64,000 nucleotides of DNA from Streptomyces bottropensis ATCC 25435 (GCF_000383595.1 NZ_KB911581.1:310001-374000), one strand, 5' to 3'; numbered from the stretch's first letter, positions 17,851 to 26,284 are shown. Translations and numbers: made by a program. The notes: generated by a model not told the origin, from the letters alone.

Positions 17851-18141
17851 ATGCCGCATACCGCGGAGTGGAAGGTCCGTCTCCACCTCTTCGAGGAGGA
17901 GGGAACGACGAAGGCCCGTGTGGTGCTGGACACCGGAGCCACGACACTCACCGGCCACGGGGTCGCGCACTGCAACCCGGCGGACACCGACGTGCCGGAG
18001 ATCGGTGACGAGCTGGCGGCCGGCCGGGCCATGCGCGACCTCTCCACGCAGCTGGTGAAGGCCGCCGAACAGGACATCGAGGGCATGGGTGCGTTCCGGA
18101 CCGGCTCGCGCACCCAGCAGGCCACCGGGTGGCCCCTGTGA
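17851..18141 (+). CDS. DUF1876 protein (Rv1738-like dormancy protein)
   Basis: ATG 17851 follows GAGGAGGAAAGC. The 96-residue protein (AEWKVRLHLFEEEGTTKARVVLDTGATTLTGHGVA ... VPEIGDELAAGRAMRDLSTQLV) is a DUF1876/dsRBD-like fold protein. Its mycobacterial homologue Rv1738 is one of the most strongly induced DosR genes and resembles ribosome hibernation factors in structure. It has a beta-hairpin rich N-terminal half and a helical C-terminal half. It follows the pncB relic by 11 bases and was probably co-transcribed with it. A role in persistence under low oxygen is inferred from the family and context only. Confidence 0.85.
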   Translation: MPHTAEWKVRLHLFEEEGTTKARVVLDTGATTLTGHGVAHCNPADTDVPEIGDELAAGRAMRDLSTQLVKAAEQDIEGMGAFRTGSRTQQATGWPL

Positions 18142-18303
18142 CCGCCGACGGCGAAACAGCCTGGACAACCTCGCAGGGGGCCGGTGCCGGTGCCGGTCCG
18201 GCTCAAGCCGCGTCGGCCCGGATCAGGGCTTCTCATCCCATGCGGCGGCCTGTCGCGCGTGGCACGTTGGGTACAGGAACATTCTGAGGAAGGGGCGGCG
18301 ATC

Positions 18304-19248
18304 ATGCGAGCTCACCTCGGCGACCAACTCGTCATCGAGGGCCCGGCCACCGGCGCCACCAGGCGCGACGGAGAGATCGTCGGACTCCACCATGCGGATG
18401 GCACACCTCCCTACGATGTGCGCTGGTCGGACACGGACCAGGTCACGCTGGTGTTCCCCGGGCCCGATGCCCACGTCCGACACCTTGAGCGGGAGCCCGG
18501 GACCCCCGAGCCCTCCCGGCCGCGCTCGGAGGAGGCGGGTGCGGAGCAGGCGGGTGCGCGGGAGGCCGGTGTGGTGCAGGAGACGACCCCGCTGAGCGTG
18601 GCCCCCGACCCCGGGGACATCGGTCGGCGCGTGGCCACCGAACGCGAGCGCCAGGGGCTGAGCCGGACAGAGACAGCCCGACGTGCCGGAATGGCGCCGG
18701 ACTACCTGGCATACCTCGAAGAACAGCCGGCCGACCCGAGCGTGGGGAGCCTGATCAGACTGGCGGACGCGTTGGGCACGACGGCCGCAGCCCTTCGTGG
18801 GGCCGGTATCGATCTGCCGCCGGGCCGGGGCCAGGCACTCCTCCACCCTCGGCTACGGGAACTGGGGCCCGACGAATGTCGCGCCCTGCTGTCCACCCAT
18901 GGCGTGGGCCGCGTCGCGGTGTCGACCGCCGAGGGGCCGGCGGTCGTCCCGGTGAACTACGAGGTCGTCGACGACACGATCGCCTTCCGGACCGCACCCG
19001 AGTCGGTACCCGCGGCTGCCGTGGGCTCGGAAGTCGCCTTCGAGGTCGACCATGTGGACGAGGCGATGAGCCAGGGCTGGAGCGTGCTCGCCGTCGGCCC
19101 CGCGCGGGTTGTCACGGAGCCCGACGCCGTGCGCCGGCCGGCCGATCGTGCCCGGACCACGCCGTGGGCGGGAGGCGAGCGCGAGATGTGGGTGTCGATC
19201 CGGCCGCGGCGCCTCACGGGGCGCCGCATCAGTCCCGCCGACCAGTGA
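18304..19248 (+). CDS. DUF1918 - XRE helix-turn-helix - PNPOx-like flavoprotein fusion
   Basis: ATG 18304 follows GAGGAAGGGG; upstream in-frame starts lack a ribosome site. The 314-residue product has three parts. Residues 1-58 are a DUF1918 SH3-like barrel (GDQLVIEGPATGATRRDGEIV, PPYDVRWSDT). After a Glu/Ala-rich linker, residues about 100-155 are an XRE HTH (VATERERQGLSRTETARRAGMAPDYLAYLEE). Residues about 170-310 are a pyridoxamine-phosphate-oxidase-like split barrel (CRALLSTHGVGRVAVSTAEGPAVVPVNYEVV), as in nitroimidazole-resistance-like FMN or F420 proteins. Such barrels and DUF1918 are frequent in DosR-type regulons. The fusion suggests a redox-cofactor-responsive DNA-binding protein. 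Confidence 0.85.
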   Translation: MRAHLGDQLVIEGPATGATRRDGEIVGLHHADGTPPYDVRWSDTDQVTLVFPGPDAHVRHLEREPGTPEPSRPRSEEAGAEQAGAREAGVVQETTPLSVAPDPGDIGRRVATERERQGLSRTETARRAGMAPDYLAYLEEQPADPSVGSLIRLADALGTTAAALRGAGIDLPPGRGQALLHPRLRELGPDECRALLSTHGVGRVAVSTAEGPAVVPVNYEVVDDTIAFRTAPESVPAAAVGSEVAFEVDHVDEAMSQGWSVLAVGPARVVTEPDAVRRPADRARTTPWAGGEREMWVSIRPRRLTGRRISPADQ

Positions 19249-19291
19249 GCGGGCCCCCTGCGGCCGCTCCGACGCACGGAGGGAGGCTCCG

Positions 19292-20284
19292 ATGGCTCCT
19301 GGAGCACCATCTGAAGAACGTGTGACGGCCTTGGTCCAGGACGCCTCGGCCGCTCCGTCGATGCACAACGCGCAGCCATGGCACTTCGACTACTTCCAGG
19401 GCAGCCGCACCTTCCACGTCCGAGCCGACTTCGGCCGTGGCCTGCCGCACGCCGACCCCGACACCCGCGGCCTCCACCTCGGCTGCGGAGCCGCCCTGCT
19501 GAACCTGCGGGTCGCGGCCGTTCAAGGAGGCTGGTGTCCGGCGACCCGCCTGCTGCCCGACCCCGCCGACCCGGCGCTGCTCGCGGCCGTGCGGCTGGCC
19601 GACACCGGAAGCGGTGAGAAGGACCTCGCCACGCTGTATCCGGCGATTCACCAGAGGCACACCAGCCGCTTCCCGTTCGAGGAGACGGAGATCCCCCAGA
19701 CCGTACGCGCGGCGCTCACCGTCGCCGCCCACCGTGAGGGCGCCGTACTGACCTTCCCCACCTCATGGCATCTGCAGCAGGTGCTGGAACTGATCGAGGA
19801 GGCCGAGGCCCGCAATCGGACGGACGAGGAAAGCGACGCGGACCTGGCGGCCTGGACCAGCACTGACGGCTCGTCAGGGACCACGGCTCCTGAGGGGGTC
19901 CCGGAGTACGCCTTCGGACCGCGCAAACGCGGCGGCAAGGCCCCGATGCGGGACTTCGCCGGAACCAGGCCGGTGACGGGACGTGGCGCGGCCGAGTTCG
20001 AGAGGTCTCCCCAACTGGCCCTTCTCAGTACGGCCGAGGACCGCCCGGAGGACTGGCTGCGTGCCGGTCAGGCGATGGAACGCGTACTGCTCGTGGCCAC
20101 CCTGGAAAACCTGTCCAGTTCCTTCGCCACCCAGGCCCTGGAGTGGACCGACCTGCGGTGGCCCATGCGCGACCCGGTAGCGGGAAGCGGCCGCGTACAG
20201 ATGGTGCTGCGCCTCGGATACGGACCCGAGGGGCCCCTTACACCCCGCCGCCCGGTTCCGGACGTACTCGACATCCGGCCGTGA
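19292..20284 (+). CDS. Acg-family (Rv2032-like) nitroreductase
   Basis: ATG 19292 follows GGAGGGAGG. The 330-residue protein begins with VTALVQDASAAPSMHNAQPWHFDYF, the phosphate/FMN-binding motif of nitroreductase-like Acg proteins, and shows LHLGCGAALLNLRVAAVQGGW, HQRHTSRFPFEE and a C-terminal MVLRLGYGPEGPLTPRRPVPDVL. Acg proteins are long, pseudo-duplicated flavin nitroreductase folds with a lid that blocks the active site, possibly storing FMN. Rv2032 and the Streptomyces homologues belong to DosR/OsdR dormancy regulons. It is the last gene of the cluster. Its own promoter is not obvious. Confidence 0.88.
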   Translation: MAPGAPSEERVTALVQDASAAPSMHNAQPWHFDYFQGSRTFHVRADFGRGLPHADPDTRGLHLGCGAALLNLRVAAVQGGWCPATRLLPDPADPALLAAVRLADTGSGEKDLATLYPAIHQRHTSRFPFEETEIPQTVRAALTVAAHREGAVLTFPTSWHLQQVLELIEEAEARNRTDEESDADLAAWTSTDGSSGTTAPEGVPEYAFGPRKRGGKAPMRDFAGTRPVTGRGAAEFERSPQLALLSTAEDRPEDWLRAGQAMERVLLVATLENLSSSFATQALEWTDLRWPMRDPVAGSGRVQMVLRLGYGPEGPLTPRRPVPDVLDIRP

Positions 20285-20393
20285 CGGGCCAGGGCGCCGT
20301 CACTCAAGTGCGGGGCACGGGCGTCATGGCCGGGGCGTTCTCCGTGTCGCGCCGCGGACGACCCGTCAACGAGCCGCACGCGGCCTGCCGGCG

Positions 20394-21236
20394 TGCAAGG
20401 ACACGTACACCAACGTCACCGCAGCCTGGGTCCTCGGCCGTGCCCTGGAACCTCTGCGGCGCCTTCCGGCAGGCGTCGGCAGGAACTGGTCGAGCGCATG
20501 CAGCTGGGCGACGAACTCCCGAAGTGGGAGGAGTGTCGCGGCGGTTGCGGGTGCCCCACCACCAGGGTGTCATCAGTCAGTTCGACGGCTACGGTGACCT
20601 CGCCGAGCTGGACTGGGACGCCTACCGCGAGCGGTACGACAGCATCCGGCGCCTCGACCGGATCCTGGAGGCGGAGGGCGACACGGTCAACCGGTACCAG
20701 GCATCCAAACAGGCCGACGTCCTCATGCTCGGCTACCTCCTCTCGCCCGTCGAGCTCCAGCGGATCTTCCACCGTCTCGGGTACGGGCTGGACGAAGACC
20801 TCTGGCACAGGACCGTCGACTACTACCTGCGGCGCACCAGTCACGGCTCCACCCTCAGCGGCCTCGTCCACGGGTGGGTCCTCGCACGGGTCAGACGGGC
20901 CGAGGCGTGGAAGTACTGCCAGGAGGCCCTTGAGGCGGACATCGCAGACCTCCAGGGCGGCACGACCGGCGAAGGGATCCACCTCGGCGTCATGGCCGGC
21001 ACCGTTGACCTGGTCCAACGAGGCCTGACCGGTCTGGAGACCCGCGAGGACGCGCTGTGGCTGGAGCCCGTGCCCCTTCCGGCTCTCTCCGAGTACGGAT
21101 TCTCGCTGTGCTACCGCGGTCACCGGGGTATCGGCGTACAGCTGCGGAGCGGGCAGCTGCGGATCGGCGAACCCGACTCGGAGGAATCGCCGATCCGCGT
21201 GGTTCTGCCCGACCGGGCGGTCACCATCGCGATCCC
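20394..21236 (+). pseudogene. C-terminal half of a GH65 disaccharide phosphorylase (trehalose/maltose type)
   Basis: Joining three frames gives DTYTNVTAAWVLGRALEPLRRLPA, then RRQELVERMQLGDELPKWEE, then VSRRLRVPHHQGVISQFDGYGDLAELDWDAYRERY and on through RYQASKQADVLMLGYLL, YYLRRTSHGSTLSGLVHGWVLAR and TTGEGIHLGVMAGTVDLVQR. These are the signature blocks of the GH65 (alpha/alpha)6 barrel. The N-terminal half is absent and frameshifts lie near 20470 and 20530. The final frame stays open to 21282 but is joined to the next regulator from about 21236. It is a dead gene. Confidence 0.85.
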
Positions 21237-22100
21237 CGACGCGAACTCGCCGAGTTCCTGCGCACCCGCCGAACTCGGCTGAGCCCGCAGGACGTCGGCC
21301 TGGAGCCCGGACCGAGGCGGCGCCTCGCTGGGCCGCGGCGGGAGGAGCTGGCGCTGCTGGCCGGGGTGAGTTCGGACTACTACCAGCGCATGGAGCAGGG
21401 ACGCGACGTACGGCCCTCCGAACAGGTCCTCGACGCCGTCGCCCGCGCCCTCAACTTCTCCGCCGAGGAGACCCGCCACCTGCACAGCCTCGCCGTCGCC
21501 GCACGTACCCCGACCCGCCTGCCGCGTTCGTACGAGCCGGAGGAGGTACCGGACACCACGCTACGACTGCTGCGTACGATGCCCTCGCCCGCTCTGGTCG
21601 TCGGCCGTTTCCTGGACGTGCTGGCCCGGAACCCGCTCGGTGGTGCCCTGCTGGGGGAGTTCACCCGGCAGCCGCAGAGGGAGCGGAACCTGCTGGCGCT
21701 GTTCCTCCACCCCGAGGCCGACCGGGCGTGCCCGAACCGGGCGGCCACCGTCGTAGAGCTGATCGGGATGCTGCGGACGCAGGTCGCAACCGATCCCGGC
21801 CATCCGCGCGCGGTCGAGCTGGTGGGTGGACTCACGGTCCGCAGCGACGAGTTCGCGGCGCTGTGGGCCCTTCACGACGTCGAGGAACCGACCCGCGGCC
21901 AGATGCGCCTCAACCACCCCCGAGTCGGCGAACTGAACCTGGACTGGGACGCCTACCCGATACCGGGCAACCCCGGCCCCACGCTCATGGTCTGCACCGC
22001 CGCCGACGCCAGCCCCGACGCCGAGAGACTCCGACTGCTCGCCGGCCTGCTGGGCACCCCCCTGGCCCAGACCGGCCGCACCACCCGCGCACTGGTCTAG
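21057..22100 (+). CDS. XRE/MmyB-type helix-turn-helix regulator, 5' end replaced by GH65 relic
   Basis: The native part begins near 21237 (RRELAEFLRTRRTRLSPQDVGLEPG). Residues about 80-140 of the frame are the HTH (RREELALLAGVSSDYYQRMEQGRD) and the C-terminal ~170 residues are the MmyB-like ligand-binding domain (LVVGRFLDVLARNPLGGALLGEF ... HPRVGELNLDWDAYPIPG). No start codon exists at the native position; the frame is open upstream to GTG 21057 inside the GH65 relic, so any product would carry a foreign N-terminal extension of ~60 residues. Its stop codon comes from the GTCTAGACAACAAA boundary sequence of att module 3. Expression is uncertain. Confidence 0.65.
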   Translation: MAGARAPSGSLRVRILAVLPRSPGYRRTAAERAAADRRTRLGGIADPRGSARPGGHHRDPRRELAEFLRTRRTRLSPQDVGLEPGPRRRLAGPRREELALLAGVSSDYYQRMEQGRDVRPSEQVLDAVARALNFSAEETRHLHSLAVAARTPTRLPRSYEPEEVPDTTLRLLRTMPSPALVVGRFLDVLARNPLGGALLGEFTRQPQRERNLLALFLHPEADRACPNRAATVVELIGMLRTQVATDPGHPRAVELVGGLTVRSDEFAALWALHDVEEPTRGQMRLNHPRVGELNLDWDAYPIPGNPGPTLMVCTAADASPDAERLRLLAGLLGTPLAQTGRTTRALV

Positions 22101-22310
22101 ACAACAAAGAACCCCCGGGTCATCGACCTGGGGGTTTCGCGTGGAGCGGTGACGAGAATCGAACTCGCGCTCTCAGCTTGGGAAGCGACGGCGCTTGGGC
22201 GGCCGTATGGCTCTGACGTGCACAGATGACTCGTGCTCGGGTGGTGTGCGGGTCGGATCGCACCGCTGTTGGCCGTGATTCTCCGCTCGTACGGGCACGC
22301 TATGGGCACG
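22090..22310 (-). mobile_element. Attachment module 3: tRNA-Gly(CCC) 3' half
   Basis: Positions 22142-22186 repeat the tRNA-Gly 3' half with one base lost in the acceptor stem (AGCGGTG). It is preceded by GGTCTAGACAACAAA, shared with module 4, and a CCCCCGGGTC/GACCTGGGGG hairpin (22109-22135). It is followed by the GACGGCGCTTGGG flank, CACCGCTGTTGGCCGTGATT and the paired GGGCACG arms (22292-22310). The left GGCACG arm pair of modules 1, 2 and 4 is missing, cut off where the MmyB gene ends. The rest of 22311-22429 holds no gene. Confidence 0.78.
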
Positions 22311-22429
22311 GAGCGCGAGGAGCCGATGGGCAGAGCGTATGCGCGGACGGCACCGGTGTCGGGTTGGGCTCGGTCGGACGTCAGGTTGGGATACTCCTTC
22401 GCGCGTGCACAGGGCTTGGGCGAAGGCGT

Positions 22430-22852
22430 TCATTTGCCGGCTTCGGGGCCGTACCACTGGAGCGCCTGGCCGGTGACTGCGGCGATGCACTCGAAGTCCC
22501 GGTCGCGATGGAGCAGCGTCAGTCCCTGCAACTCGGCCGTGGCGGCCACAACGAGGTCGACGGCCCCGGCGCTACGGTGCTGTCCGCGCTGGGTGAGGAC
22601 CTCCTGGACCCGCCAGGCACGGTCGTAGGCGCGATCGTCGACTGGTACCCAGCCGAAGAGCAGGCGCATGTTTTCGATGCCTTGTGCACGGTCTGCGGCG
22701 GAACGGGCGCTGTAGAAGAACTCCAGCTCGGTGACGGGGCAGGTGGCGATGAGTCCGGCGGCTGCCGCCTGGTCCCATCCGTACTGCTCGGCGTCGCCGC
22801 GCAGCAGGCGGGCGAGCGCGCTCGTGTCGATCAGGTATTGCGCGGCGTTCAC
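22430..22852 (-). CDS. vapC: VapC-type PIN-domain toxin
   Basis: The start is GTG 22852, overlapping the antitoxin stop as GTGA. The 140-residue protein is a PIN-domain RNase with the acidic residues in place: YLIDTSALARLL at the N-terminus, TELEFFYSAR (about 40), DDRAYDRAW (about 75) and GAVDLVVAATAELQGLTLLHRDRDFECIA (about 95-125). PIN toxins cleave specific RNAs and are neutralised by the cognate VapB. Gene order, overlap and intact acidic residues indicate a functional type II toxin-antitoxin pair, here probably a maintenance system of the element between att modules 3 and 4. Confidence 0.88.
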   Translation of the reverse strand: MNAAQYLIDTSALARLLRGDAEQYGWDQAAAAGLIATCPVTELEFFYSARSAADRAQGIENMRLLFGWVPVDDRAYDRAWRVQEVLTQRGQHRSAGAVDLVVAATAELQGLTLLHRDRDFECIAAVTGQALQWYGPEAGK

Positions 22853-23064
22853 CGGCGGTAGTTCCCCTTGTCCTCGAAGAGATCGAGGTCGAAGGCGCCC
22901 TCTTCGGCCGACGCCCGCAGACGGGTGAGCGCCAGGGCCCGCCGCCGGTTCTCCAGCACCTCGCGCAGCGCGGTGTTCACCGTCTCCTTCTTGGTGCTGG
23001 TACCCAGGGCCTTGGCCACGTCCGCGACCAGCTGATCGTCGAGGTCGATCACGGTTCGGCTCAT
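22849..23064 (-). CDS. vapB: VapB-type antitoxin
   Basis: ATG 23064 is preceded by GGAGGTGTTGTCG; in-frame codons further upstream have no ribosome site. The 71-residue protein has the RHH-like sequence SRTVIDLDDQLVADVAKALGTSTKKETVNTALREVLENRRR typical of DUF2191/VapB antitoxins, followed by an acidic toxin-binding tail (AEEGAFDLDLFEDKGNYRR). The stop overlaps the toxin start, ensuring coupled synthesis. It should bind an operator in the promoter region at 23081-23107. Confidence 0.88.
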   Translation of the reverse strand: MSRTVIDLDDQLVADVAKALGTSTKKETVNTALREVLENRRRALALTRLRASAEEGAFDLDLFEDKGNYRR

Positions 23065-23080
23065 CGACAACACCTCCATG

Positions 23081-23107
23081 GATATCAACAGTGCCATCGA
23101 TTATATC
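23081..23107 (-). promoter_or_regulatory. vapBC promoter with inverted repeat
   Basis: On the minus strand GATATAATCGATGG contains a perfect TATAAT -10 (23100-23105). GATAT...ATATC half-sites face each other across 17 bases and overlap it, as expected for an autoregulated antitoxin operator. No good -35 is visible. Confidence 0.6.
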
Positions 23108-23112
23108 TGAAT

Positions 23113-24235
23113 CCATGCACAGCGCGCCTCGAAGCCGACGGCGACGAACTGCGCGAGCACTGGCAGACCGACTTCCTCTCACCGGACGGGTACGCGCCGG
23201 TCATCACCGCCCGGGACTCGGCCCACACGACCGGCCGGCTCGCGGTCGCGGCGGGTGTCCGGCGTGGTCTCCTTCGAGAACACCGTCGCCGCCGATCTCG
23301 CCACCGGCCGCTACGAGGCCCGCCTGAAGGCAGGCCGCGACAGGGTCGTCCTCCTGGACCGCTCCTCCGGGACCCGCCTCGCCTCCGCCCCCGGTCAGCT
23401 GCACGGCGGTTCGGCCCCGGCTGTGCGGAATCCCGGAGGCCCCGACGCGGGCTGGACCTTCCGCGACCCGAAGGTGATCCGCGACGAGGCCCACGACCAG
23501 TGGCTGATGGTGGTCTCCGGCGGTGATCACATCCGCTTCCTCGCCTCCACCGACCTCCTCACCTGGACCCAGGGCAGCTCCTTCGGCTACGGCGACGAGG
23601 ACATGGTGAAGTGGGCGCTCACCCTGGGCACGGGGCCGTACGCGCCACGGACGGCTCGGCCGCCCAGTACTTCACCGGCGACTGGAACGGCACCTTTTTT
23701 CGTCGGTCGAGGCGTTCGGCGCGGACGGCCTGGCGGCGGTGACCAGCCTGATCCTCCCCACCCCCGACGCCGACGGCATGTCCTTCTACGCCGAGGGCGG
23801 CACCGCCCGCATCGAGTCGCTAAAGGTGCACCACCTGGACAGCGCCTACCGCCTGGCGGACAAGGTGAAGCCACTCCCGACCGCCCCGACCGGCGGCGAC
23901 TTCCGCTCGGACCTCGGCAGGCTGACGATCACCCCCGCCGGCCACTGGTCGACGAACAGCGCGGGCCGCGCCGGAAGCTTCGGCAAGGACTCCAACGCGA
24001 TAACAACCCGCACGGTGCGGGACCCGGACCTCACCACCCTGGTACGCCTGGGCGGCCCCCACCCCGCCACCGGAGGCGCCCTCTCCCTCCTCTGGCGCGC
24101 CTCCTCCGAAGGGTGTTCCTCGACGGCACCCTGATCATCGACGTCACGGACACGACGTACACGAACGGGCACGTGAGCCTGAACGTGTTCGGGGGGAGGG
24201 CGGCGTACCAGGACACGTACGCGAGGGAGCTGTGA
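23113..24235 (+). pseudogene. Decayed GH32 (levanase/fructosidase-type) gene
   Basis: Fragments in several frames match GH32 enzymes: WTFRDPKVIRDEAHDQWLMVVSGGDHIRFLASTDLLTWTQ carries the RDP motif of the five-bladed propeller. A second frame gives SLILPTPDADGMSFYAEGGTARIESLKVHHLDSAY from the C-terminal beta-sandwich, and a third ends FLDGTLIIDVTDTTYTNGHVSLNVFGGRAAYQDTYA. At least three frameshifts (near 23640, 23720 and 24105) and loss of the N-terminal WMNDPN region make it non-functional. Confidence 0.8.
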
Positions 24236-24248
24236 CCGTGCTGCGGAG

Positions 24249-24562
24249 CTATGACCGTGAGGACTGGTCCAGCATCGTCAGGAAACGGCCCGTGGTGGTG
24301 CCGGCCGCGAGGGACAGGCCGGCGGTGACCAGTTCGAACCGGCCGTGCTCCAGGTCCTTCAGTGAGGGGGACAGCACGGTGAAGCACAGTTCGACGTGCG
24401 CGGGTACTTGCGTGGGTTCCCCGAGTGACATGGCCTCGATGTCCTCCTCGGTGAGGACGACTTCGCGCCGAGCGTTGAGGGCCGCCGACTGGGCGAGGGC
24501 GAGGATGTGTTCGTCGCGGCGGGTCGTGGCCAACACCGGCCGCTTCAGTACGGTGCCGCGAG
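24249..24562 (-). pseudogene. Internal fragment of a lantibiotic dehydratase (LanB)
   Basis: The minus frame TTRRDEHILALAQSAALNARREVVLTEEDIEAMSLGEPTQVPAHVELCFTVLSPSLKDLEHGRFELVTAGLSLAAGTTTGRFL is nearly the same as a stretch of the larger lantibiotic dehydratase at 56.9-59.6 kb (around 58.5-58.8 kb). Both ends are cut. It therefore derives from a second, related dehydratase gene and not from normal local content. Confidence 0.85.
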
Positions 24563-24615
24563 TGGGGTGCTGTCGAGGACGCAGAGCGTCTGCACCAGGC
24601 GGAGAAGCGCAACCG

Positions 24616-24801
24616 GTGATCTACTTGCTCGACACGTCCGGCCTGGTCCGGCTGCTCCGGGACCCAAAACTTCAGACGGCCTGGTACGAAGCGATCGACG
24701 CGGGGGGCATCGCATCCTGTTACGTGCAGCGAGCCGAGTTCCTGTACAGCGCCCGGCACGCATCCGACCTGACCGAGCACCATGTCCGCGACATTGCCTG
24801 A
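24616..24801 (+). pseudogene. N-terminal fragment of a PIN-domain toxin
   Basis: GTG 24616 starts IYLLDTSGLVRLLRDPKLQTAWYEAIDAGGIASCYVQRAEFLYSARHASDLTEHHV, the first ~60 residues of a PIN toxin; the catalytic C-terminal acidic residues are gone. Just upstream, the overlapping frame ends EDAERLHQAEKRNR with a GTGA overlap, the tail of the cognate antitoxin. It is a remnant of a second TA pair, unlike the intact vapBC at 22.4-23.1 kb. Confidence 0.7.
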
Positions 24802-24991
24802 CGCGTTTCCTCCCCCGCCGACGTCAGCCGAAGGCGGCGATTGAGTCGATCGAGGCAATCAGGGAGAACGCGGAAGCCGGCAGGGGCACGAGTCCGGAAA
24901 GACACCGTCGCTTCGCCGCCGACATCCCCAACCCCGACGCGGGCACCCCCGCCACCTGGTCAGCCTGACGCGGCTGAGCACGCGCAGACGA

Positions 24992-25034
24992 GGGCCCTGG
25001 CCTCCATCGCTTTGGAGGCCAGCGCCCTTTTTGC
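24992..25034 (+). terminator. Strong intrinsic terminator
   Basis: A ~13-bp GC stem (GGGCCCTGGCCTCC with GGAGGCCAGCGCCC) is followed by TTTTT, unusually canonical for this organism. It precedes the ParA gene. The preceding bases (24830-24968) end an unidentified frame, QPKAAIESIEAIRENAEAG. Confidence 0.85.
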
Positions 25035-25213
25035 GTTTCCAGTGGAAACGCGCGACACCCGGGCCAACACCGAAGCGTCAACGCGGCGTTGTCGATCCAC
25101 CCCGCCATCCAGGAGCGAGCCACCTCCCGCCGTATCCAGCGCAAAATCTGGGCGGTGAAGGGTCCTTAAACGCTAGTCTCGCCCCCCGTGCCCACCGCAG
25201 TCCTGGAGATCTC

Positions 25214-26284
25214 ATGGCAGGCGAGCTCCCGCGGCCCAAGCGTGAAAGCGCCGAGTCCAAGCCCGAAGTGGCTCCCGAAGAGGTCCCGTACACCGACACG
25301 GACATCAGCGGGGACACCCTGGAGCTGGAGCTGGCGTCTATGTGGTGGCTCCACACCGTCGACTCCGCCTTCCGCCCCAAGGGCCGGAACTGGCCCCTCA
25401 TCTGGGCGTACATCATCGAAGGCGGCGGGTCCACCAAGACCACCAGCGCCACGTCCATGGCCGTCATTGCCGCCCTGGACGGCTTCCCAGGCGTCGTCTT
25501 CGACCTCGACAGCAACATGTCGGCGACCACCGTCCTCGGCTACGACGAGACCGCCCTCAAGGGCAAGAAGACCGCGATCGACCTGCTCCACGGCAGGGCC
25601 ACCCTGGACGAGGTCGCGCTGCCCGCCCGCTACCGCATCGGCGACGGCGACGACCCCGAAGAGGACTTCGAGCCCATCGAGAACCTGCGCGTCGTGCCCG
25701 GCAGCCCCGCCATGGCCGGCGCGGACCTGGCCATCGCAGAGGACGCGGACCGCAACGACTGGTTCGCCGAGATCCTGCACTCCTACGAAGGCATCGACTC
25801 GGTCTTCTACCTGGACTTCCCGGCGAGCTACGGCAAGATGCCCTACTCCGTGCTGCGCATGCTGGACGAAGAGGACTCCGTCATTCCGTCGATCAAGGCC
25901 GACCCCAAGGCCGTCAAGCTGGTCAAGCGGCTCACGGACGAACTGGAGCGAGTCCGCGACAAGGAGCGCGGCAGCCGGTCCGTCCCCGGCCGGCCGACAC
26001 TCAAGCACTTGATCCTCACCGGCACGCAGCCGCTGACCTGGCCCGAGCAGGTGGCAGCCCGCCGCGGCACGGCCGCGGCAGAGGCGATGTACAGCTCCGT
26101 GATGCTGCCCTGCATCCGGTACTCGGCAGACGCCGAGAAGATCTACGAGGACGCAGTTCCCCTGCCGATCCTCCTGCCCGACTCGGTGGCCTCCGTGGAC
26201 TACCGGGAGGTGACGAGGCGCATGTGGACGGTCCCGTATCTCAACGAGTGTGGGTGCGACTACTGCCCGGATTCCCTGGAGTAA
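25214..26284 (+). CDS. ParA/MinD-like P-loop ATPase, orphan
   Basis: ATG 25214 follows CTGGAGATCTC; the long upstream in-frame extension crosses the terminator region and is not used. The 356-residue protein has a deviant Walker A (IIEGGGSTKTTSA, residues 67-79) followed by GVVFDLDSNMSATTVLGYDE (Walker A'-like strand with the Asp), YLDFPASYGKMPYSVLRML (Walker B region) and a C-terminal CGCDYCPDS motif. ParA ATPases segregate plasmids or position cargo. The classic KGG start of the P-loop is EGG here. No parB or centromere-like repeat is adjacent, so its partner must be elsewhere or lost. Confidence 0.8.
   Translation: MAGELPRPKRESAESKPEVAPEEVPYTDTDISGDTLELELASMWWLHTVDSAFRPKGRNWPLIWAYIIEGGGSTKTTSATSMAVIAALDGFPGVVFDLDSNMSATTVLGYDETALKGKKTAIDLLHGRATLDEVALPARYRIGDGDDPEEDFEPIENLRVVPGSPAMAGADLAIAEDADRNDWFAEILHSYEGIDSVFYLDFPASYGKMPYSVLRMLDEEDSVIPSIKADPKAVKLVKRLTDELERVRDKERGSRSVPGRPTLKHLILTGTQPLTWPEQVAARRGTAAAEAMYSSVMLPCIRYSADAEKIYEDAVPLPILLPDSVASVDYREVTRRMWTVPYLNECGCDYCPDSLE

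Noticed and set aside
22430..23182. A single 250-residue PIN protein
   Set aside because: The extra N-terminal part overlaps the antitoxin gene in another frame; the GTG at 22852 with GTGA coupling is the normal start.
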